Below, in pieces: positions 8,006 to 11,482 of a stretch of 11,482 nt of DNA (position 1 is the first letter of the stretch; each line of letters starts with the position of its first letter). Source of the stretch: Solirubrobacterales bacterium (lineage in GTDB: Bacteria > Actinomycetota > Thermoleophilia > Solirubrobacterales > Solirubrobacteraceae); the NCBI GenBank assembly GCA_025963955.1, contig JAOPZU010000149.1, positions 1 through 11,482 on the forward strand, written 5' to 3'. Both the position numbers and the translations under genes were made by a program. The notes beneath the pieces were generated by a model. It worked only from the letters and a program-made list of their open reading frames with translations. It was not told the origin of the DNA and searched no databases.

Positions 8006-9132
8006 GCGAGGTCCCGCTGGAGGAGGTCCCGCTCGCGCAGCCGGTCCTCGGCCGCGAGGAGGAGGAGCTCGTGCTGGAGGTCCTCCGCTCGGGGTACCTG
8101 TCTCTGGGCCCGACCGGCCCGCGCTTCGAGCGCGACTTCGCCGCCTTCGTCGGCGCGCCGCACGCGAGCGCCGTCTCCTCGGGCACCGCCGGGCTGCACC
8201 TGGCGATCCGCGCGGCCGGGGTCAGCGAGGGCGACGAGGTCATCACCTCGCCGTTCTCGTTCGTCGCGTCCGCCAACGTCATCGCCTACGAGCGTGCGAT
8301 CCCCGTGTTCGCCGACATCGACCCGGTCACGCTGAACGTGGACCCGGCCGCGGTGGCCGCCGCGATCACGGAGCGGACGAGTGCGCTGCTGCCCGTCCAC
8401 ATCTTCGGCTACCCAGCCGACCTGCCGACCCTGGAGGGCCACGGCCTGCCGATCGTGGAGGACGCCTGCGAGGCGCTGGGCGCCCGCCACCGCGATGGCC
8501 CGTCGGTCGGGGCCCGCGGACATGCGGCCGTCTTCGGCTTCTACGCGAACAAGCAGCTGACGACGGGGGAGGGCGGCATGATCACCCTCGGCGACCCGGC
8601 CGCCAAGCAGCGCATCGACAGCGAGCGCAACCAGGGACGGGCGCCGGACATGGGGTGGCTCGACCACGACCGCCTCGGCTTCAACTACCGCCTCACCGAC
8701 CTGCAGTCCGCGATCGGCATCGCCCAGGTCGGACGGCTGGCGGGGATGCTCGCCGACCGGGCGACGGTCGCCGGCTGGTACCGCGAGGCGCTCGCGCCGC
8801 TCGCGGCCCAGACCGGGCTCCAGCTGCCGTGCGAGGACCGCGACGGCGACGAGCGCGGTTGGTTCGTCTTCGTCGTACAGGTGCCGCCGGGCCACGACCG
8901 CGACACGGTGATCCGGGCGCTCCGCGCGCGCGGCGTGCAGTCCAAGCCGTACCTGCCCGCGATCCACCTGATGTCCTTCTACCGCGAGACGTACGGCACC
9001 CGCGAGGGGATGTTCCCCGTCTGCGAGGACGTCGCCTCGCGGTCGATCGCGCTGCCCTTCTTCCCGGCGATGCGGCAGCACCAGGTCGAGCGCGTACAGT
9101 CGGCGCTCGCGGAGGCCCTGGGCGAGACATAA
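8002..9132 (+). CDS. DegT/DnrJ/EryC1/StrS-family PLP aminotransferase
   Basis: This 376-residue fold-type I aminotransferase shows IxLAxPxLGxEE-type N-terminal sequence (PLAQPVLGREEEE), GPTGPRFERDFAAFVGA, SSGTAGLHLAI (59-69), SPFSFVASANVI, VEDACEALGA (152-161, PLP-contacting D154), the PLP lysine K184 in FYANKQLTTGEGGM, and NYRLTDLQSAIG. Family knowledge: most members aminate keto-sugars on nucleotide sugars, and some make amino-cyclitols or aromatic precursors. No sugar-nucleotide genes are visible, so the substrate is unknown. I chose TTG at 8002, which overlaps the cimA stop (TTGA, 8002-8005), because the family's conserved N-terminus begins right after it; GGTGGAG at 7993-7999 is close. 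An in-frame GTG at 8071 after GGAGGAGGAG is an alternative but would delete PLAQPVLG. Coupling to cimA suggests balanced expression with isoleucine synthesis, though this could be chance packing. Confidence 0.88.
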   Translation: MSEVPLEEVPLAQPVLGREEEELVLEVLRSGYLSLGPTGPRFERDFAAFVGAPHASAVSSGTAGLHLAIRAAGVSEGDEVITSPFSFVASANVIAYERAIPVFADIDPVTLNVDPAAVAAAITERTSALLPVHIFGYPADLPTLEGHGLPIVEDACEALGARHRDGPSVGARGHAAVFGFYANKQLTTGEGGMITLGDPAAKQRIDSERNQGRAPDMGWLDHDRLGFNYRLTDLQSAIGIAQVGRLAGMLADRATVAGWYREALAPLAAQTGLQLPCEDRDGDERGWFVFVVQVPPGHDRDTVIRALRARGVQSKPYLPAIHLMSFYRETYGTREGMFPVCEDVASRSIALPFFPAMRQHQVERVQSALAEALGET

Positions 9133-9133
9133 T
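9128..9133 (+). promoter_or_regulatory. -10-like element of the small membrane protein gene, leaderless type
   Basis: CATAAT, five of six matches to TATAAT, lies 6 nt before the GTG at 9140. It overlaps the TAA stop of the aminotransferase (9130-9132). Transcription would start at about the GTG, and no ribosome site precedes it. No clear -35 is visible. Confidence 0.45.
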
Positions 9134-9139
9134 CCGTCC

Positions 9140-9499
9140 GTGGCGCGTGCACCACTGGGCCGGGACGGGCGAGCACGCCGGCGCTCCGAGCGCGTCGGCG
9201 CGGTCAGCGTGCTGCTGGCCGCCGGCCTGCCGGCCGTCCTGTGGCACGACGTGGTGCTCGACATCTCCCGCGCGAGCGACCAGCGCCTGAGCTTCGAGGT
9301 CCTCGGATGGGCGCCGTGGGTGCTGATGGCCCTCGGAGTGCTGTGCTCGGTCCCGGTCGGCATCGAGCACCTCCGCTCCCGGAACAGCCCGTTCCACGCG
9401 GCCGGGACGGGCGCCTGGCGGGGATGGGGCGTGACGCTGTACCTGCTCGGCTTCGGCCTGGCGACGCAGGTGGCGCAGCTGCACGGCGTGAGCGCCTGA
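9140..9499 (+). CDS. Small predicted membrane protein, function unknown
   Basis: This 119-residue protein is not recognised as any named family. It has an Arg-rich amino end (RDGRARRRSER, 8-18) and then three hydrophobic stretches likely to span the membrane: about 19-40 (VGAVSVLLAAGLPAVLWHDV), 54-74 (VLGWAPWVLMALGVLCSVPV) and 95-116 (GWGVTLYLLGFGLATQVAQL). The basic amino end would stay in the cytoplasm by the positive-inside rule. Between helices 2 and 3 is a polar loop with EHLRSRNSPFHAAG. GTG is the start because it is the first start in the frame and sits 6 nt after a -10-like hexamer. The coding reality is supported by the hydrophobic pattern and by fit between neighbours (7 bp after one gene, 39 bp before the next), not by homology that I can name. 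Confidence 0.7.
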   Translation: MARAPLGRDGRARRRSERVGAVSVLLAAGLPAVLWHDVVLDISRASDQRLSFEVLGWAPWVLMALGVLCSVPVGIEHLRSRNSPFHAAGTGAWRGWGVTLYLLGFGLATQVAQLHGVSA

Positions 9500-9512
9500 G
9501 CGCCTGAGCGCG
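9489..9512 (+). repeat. Three tandem copies of an 8-bp unit
   Basis: TGAGCGCC occurs at 9489-9496 and 9497-9504, and TGAGCGCG at 9505-9512. The second copy contains the TGA stop of the small membrane protein gene. The array lies just upstream of the argH -10 element. Slippage is the simplest origin; a regulatory role is not shown. Confidence 0.8.
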
Positions 9513-9523
9513 CACCCCGTCCA

Positions 9524-9529
9524 TAGACT
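9524..9529 (+). promoter_or_regulatory. -10-like element of argH, leaderless type
   Basis: TAGACT (matching TANNNT) lies 9 nt before the argH ATG at 9539. No Shine-Dalgarno sequence precedes the ATG (CCGCCGTCG). No clear -35 is present 16-19 nt upstream, where the 8-bp repeats sit. I see no obvious ArgR box (TGAAT-type dyad). Confidence 0.5.
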
Positions 9530-9538
9530 CCGCCGTCG

Positions 9539-10876
9539 ATGTCACGCTTCTCGCTCCCGCAGGACGCCGCCTTCCAGGCGCTCAACACCTCGCTGGGCTT
9601 CGACCGGCGCCTGTGGCCGTTCGACGTCGCGCAGTCCCGCGCCCACGTGCGGATGCTCGCCGCGCAGCAGATCATCAGCGAGGCCGACCGGGACGAGATC
9701 CTCGGCGGCCTGGACACCGCCGCCGCTGAGCTGGAGGCCGGGACCTTCCCCTTCCAGGAGGACGACGAGGACATCCACATGGCGGTCGAGCGCCGGGTCA
9801 CCGAGCTGACCGGCCCGGCCGGCGGCAAGATCCACACCGGTCGCTCCCGCAACGACCAGGTCATCACCGACCTGGCCATGTTCACCCGGGCCGCCGCCGA
9901 GCGAACGAAGGGGGACCTCGAGCAGCTGCAGCAGGTCATCCTCGCGGTCGCCGAGGCCCACCTCGACTGGCCGCTGCCCGGGTACACCCACCTGCAGCGC
10001 GCGCAGCCGGTCTACCTCTCACACCACCTGCTGGCGTACTTCTGGATGGTCACGCGCGACATCGAGCGCTTCGACGCGGTGCTCCGCGCGACCGCCGAGC
10101 TGCCGCTGGGCGCCGGCGCCCTGGCCGGGGTCAACTTCGACACCGACCGGCGCATGGTGGCGGCGGAGCTCGGCTTCGACGGCGTGGTGCGCAACTCGGT
10201 CGACGCCGTCTCCAACCGTGACTTCGCGCTCGACCTGCTCCACGCGCTGTCGGTCACGGCCACGCACCTGAGCCGCCTCGGCCAGGAGATCGTGCTGTGG
10301 ACGAGCACCGAGTTCGGCTTCGTGACGCTCAGCGACGCGTGGTCGAGCGGCTCGTCGATCATGCCCCAGAAGAAGAACCCGGACGCGGCGGAGCTGCTGC
10401 GCGGGAAGGCGCCGCGGGTGTGGGCGCACCAGGCCGCCCTCCACGGCGTGATCCACGGGCTGCCGCTCACCTACAACAAGGACCTGCAGGAGGACAAGGA
10501 GCACCTCTTCGACGCGGTCGACACCGTCGCCCTCTGCGTCGCCGCCGCCGGGGGCATGCTCGAGACGGCGACCTTCCACCGCGAGGCGATGTCGGCGGCC
10601 GCGTCCGACCCGATGATCGCCGCGGTCGACCTCGCCGACTTCATGGTCAAGCGCGGCATGCCCTTCCGCGAGGCCCATGGCGTCGTCGCGCGCCTGGTAC
10701 GGGAGTCCGTGGACGGCGGCCGGTCGCTGGCCGAGGTCACCACCGCCGAGCTCGGCCCTGAGGCCGGGGCGATCTTCGAGCAGTCCTCGTGGCTGGAGTC
10801 GAAGGTCTCCGAAGGTGGCACCGCGCTGGTGCGCGTCCGCGAGCAGCTCGAGCAGGCCCGCGCCCTGCTGGCGTGA
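9539..10876 (+). CDS. argH: Argininosuccinate lyase
   Basis: This 445-residue fumarase/aspartase-superfamily enzyme cleaves argininosuccinate into arginine and fumarate, the last step of arginine synthesis; family members are cytoplasmic homotetramers. Signatures include DEDIHMAVERRVTEL (76-90), GGKIHTGRSRNDQV (95-108), PGYTHLQRAQPV (147-158, with conserved H151), and the superfamily signature GSSIMPQKKNPD (271-282, catalytic serine in S272/S273, K278). The amino end begins MSRFSLPQDAAF and lacks the LWGGRF common at the start of ArgH, so it is a few residues short. The ATG is supported by the -10 element 9 nt upstream. No other arginine gene (argG, argF) is in the window. The stop codon lies inside a 19-bp dyad. 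mpg follows after 57 bp. Confidence 0.97.
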   Translation: MSRFSLPQDAAFQALNTSLGFDRRLWPFDVAQSRAHVRMLAAQQIISEADRDEILGGLDTAAAELEAGTFPFQEDDEDIHMAVERRVTELTGPAGGKIHTGRSRNDQVITDLAMFTRAAAERTKGDLEQLQQVILAVAEAHLDWPLPGYTHLQRAQPVYLSHHLLAYFWMVTRDIERFDAVLRATAELPLGAGALAGVNFDTDRRMVAAELGFDGVVRNSVDAVSNRDFALDLLHALSVTATHLSRLGQEIVLWTSTEFGFVTLSDAWSSGSSIMPQKKNPDAAELLRGKAPRVWAHQAALHGVIHGLPLTYNKDLQEDKEHLFDAVDTVALCVAAAGGMLETATFHREAMSAAASDPMIAAVDLADFMVKRGMPFREAHGVVARLVRESVDGGRSLAEVTTAELGPEAGAIFEQSSWLESKVSEGGTALVRVREQLEQARALLA

Positions 10877-10892
10877 TCGACGTCGTCGATCA
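10874..10892. other. 19-bp perfect dyad at the argH stop codon
   Basis: TGATCGACG (10874-10882) and CGTCGATCA (10884-10892) are exact reverse complements around a single T. As RNA it would fold as a 7-bp stem (TGATCGA/TCGATCA) with a CGTCG loop. It covers the argH TGA and precedes mpg by 41 bp. No T-run follows. It could be a weak terminator or a protein-binding dyad; it does not resemble the actinobacterial LexA box. Confidence 0.55.
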
Positions 10893-10933
10893 GGCCGCGG
10901 GTTCGCCGCCGACGTGACGAAGGGACGACGCCC

Positions 10934-11482
10934 GTGAGCCACCTCGCAGCAGGGACTCTGCCGCTCGCCTTCTACGACCGCCCGGTCCTCGACGTCGCGC
11001 GCGATCTGGTCGGCTGCGTCGTCCACCACGGCGAGGCGTCCGGCGTGGTCCTGGAGACCGAGGCCTACCACGACTCCGAGGCCGCCTGCCACGCCCACAT
11101 CGGCCTGACCCGGCGCACCCAGGTCCTGCTCGGGCCGCCAGGGATCGCGTACGTCTACCGCTCCTACGGCATCCACGCCCTGCTCAACGCGGTCTGCGAG
11201 CCGGACGGCATCGGCGCCGCGGTGCTCATCCGGGCGATCGCCCCGCTGACCGACGTCGACGGCATGCGCGCGCGACGCGGCTTCGTCCCGGACGCGCAGC
11301 TCGCGAACGGGCCGGGCAAGCTGACCCAGGCGCTCGGCTTCGGCCTGGAGGCGCACGGCACCTCGCTCGTCGACGGGCCGGTCCGCTTCAGCGCCCGGCC
11401 CCCGGAGTGGGACGGGGTGCGCCTGGTCCCGGGGGTGAGGATCGGCATCACGAAGGCGGCGGACCTGCCGTGGCGCTTCAGC
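10934..11482 (+). CDS. mpg: DNA-3-methyladenine glycosylase, AAG/Mpg family (3' truncated)
   Basis: The 183 visible codons encode a monofunctional alkyladenine DNA glycosylase, which excises alkylated purines in base excision repair. Matching motifs are LPLAFYDRPVLDVARDLVG (9-27), VLETEAYHDSEAACHAH (39-55; E43 aligns with the catalytic glutamate, Y45 and H53 with base-stacking residues of human AAG), GPPGIAYVYRSYGIHALLNAV (67-87), AVLIRAIAPL, NGPGKLTQALG (125-135) and the near-terminal RIGITKAADLPWRF. The usual product is about 190-210 residues, so only the last few residues are probably missing. GTG at 10934 is chosen because AAGGGA (10920-10925) lies 8 nt upstream and the family amino end follows directly. 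No promoter-like sequence is seen in the 57-bp gap, so it is probably cotranscribed with argH. Confidence 0.93.
   Translation, partial: MSHLAAGTLPLAFYDRPVLDVARDLVGCVVHHGEASGVVLETEAYHDSEAACHAHIGLTRRTQVLLGPPGIAYVYRSYGIHALLNAVCEPDGIGAAVLIRAIAPLTDVDGMRARRGFVPDAQLANGPGKLTQALGFGLEAHGTSLVDGPVRFSARPPEWDGVRLVPGVRIGITKAADLPWRFS

Noticed and set aside
8071..9132. GTG at 8071 after GGAGGAGGAG as the start of the aminotransferase
   Set aside because: It would remove the conserved PLAQPVLGREEEE segment of the family. The purine run is simply the codons for the Glu stretch.
9491..9538. ArgR-type operator upstream of argH
   Set aside because: No TGAAT/ATTCA-like dyad is present; the region is GC-rich with 8-bp tandem repeats only.
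5258..9987. Very long open frames on the minus strand opposite ilvE, cimA, the aminotransferase and argH
   Set aside because: They are antisense shadows caused by high GC. Their translations are Arg/Ala/Asp/Val-rich without recognisable motifs, while the + strand frames hold complete enzyme signatures.

Overview
The window is very GC-rich, with third positions almost always G or C. All twelve genes lie on the + strand, tightly packed and often overlapping by 4 bp. Several genes appear to be leaderless, with a -10-like hexamer 6-9 nt before the start codon and no ribosome binding site. Base composition, leaderless starts and an argH-to-mpg neighbourhood fit an actinobacterium in the broad sense, possibly a deep lineage such as Thermoleophilia. 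The lineage is inference; there is no rRNA or marker here to settle it.

Layout. (1) 1-1586: the 3' end of leuA (allosteric domain) directly abutting an M20-family amidohydrolase, closed by an 11-bp hairpin at the stop codon. (2) 1649-5215: a perfect 26-bp operator-like palindrome, then an XRE-cupin regulator overlapping leuC by 4 bp, followed by leuD and leuB; a second 11-bp hairpin follows. (3) 5259-9132: an apparently leaderless promoter, ilvE, a 126-bp spacer predicted to form a layered RNA structure, cimA (citramalate synthase), and a DegT/DnrJ/EryC1/StrS-type aminotransferase coupled to cimA through a TTG start. (4) 9128-9499: a small three-helix membrane protein with its own leaderless-type promoter. 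(5) 9524-11482: argH with a leaderless-type promoter, then mpg (3-methyladenine DNA glycosylase), cut by the window end.

How it works together. LeuA starts leucine synthesis from 2-ketoisovalerate and acetyl-CoA. CimA starts isoleucine synthesis from pyruvate and acetyl-CoA, bypassing threonine. Both routes use the same isomerase (LeuCD) and dehydrogenase (LeuB), and IlvE does the final transamination. The block is therefore a combined leucine/isoleucine module. argH and mpg are neighbours with other jobs.

Most of this is ordinary core metabolism. The parts worth a second look are regulatory: the XRE-cupin regulator with its palindrome on leuCDB, the structured ilvE-cimA spacer, and the repeated leaderless starts. 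The aminotransferase, the M20 enzyme and the small membrane protein have unclear roles. I see no phage, transposon, CRISPR, tRNA or rRNA sequence.
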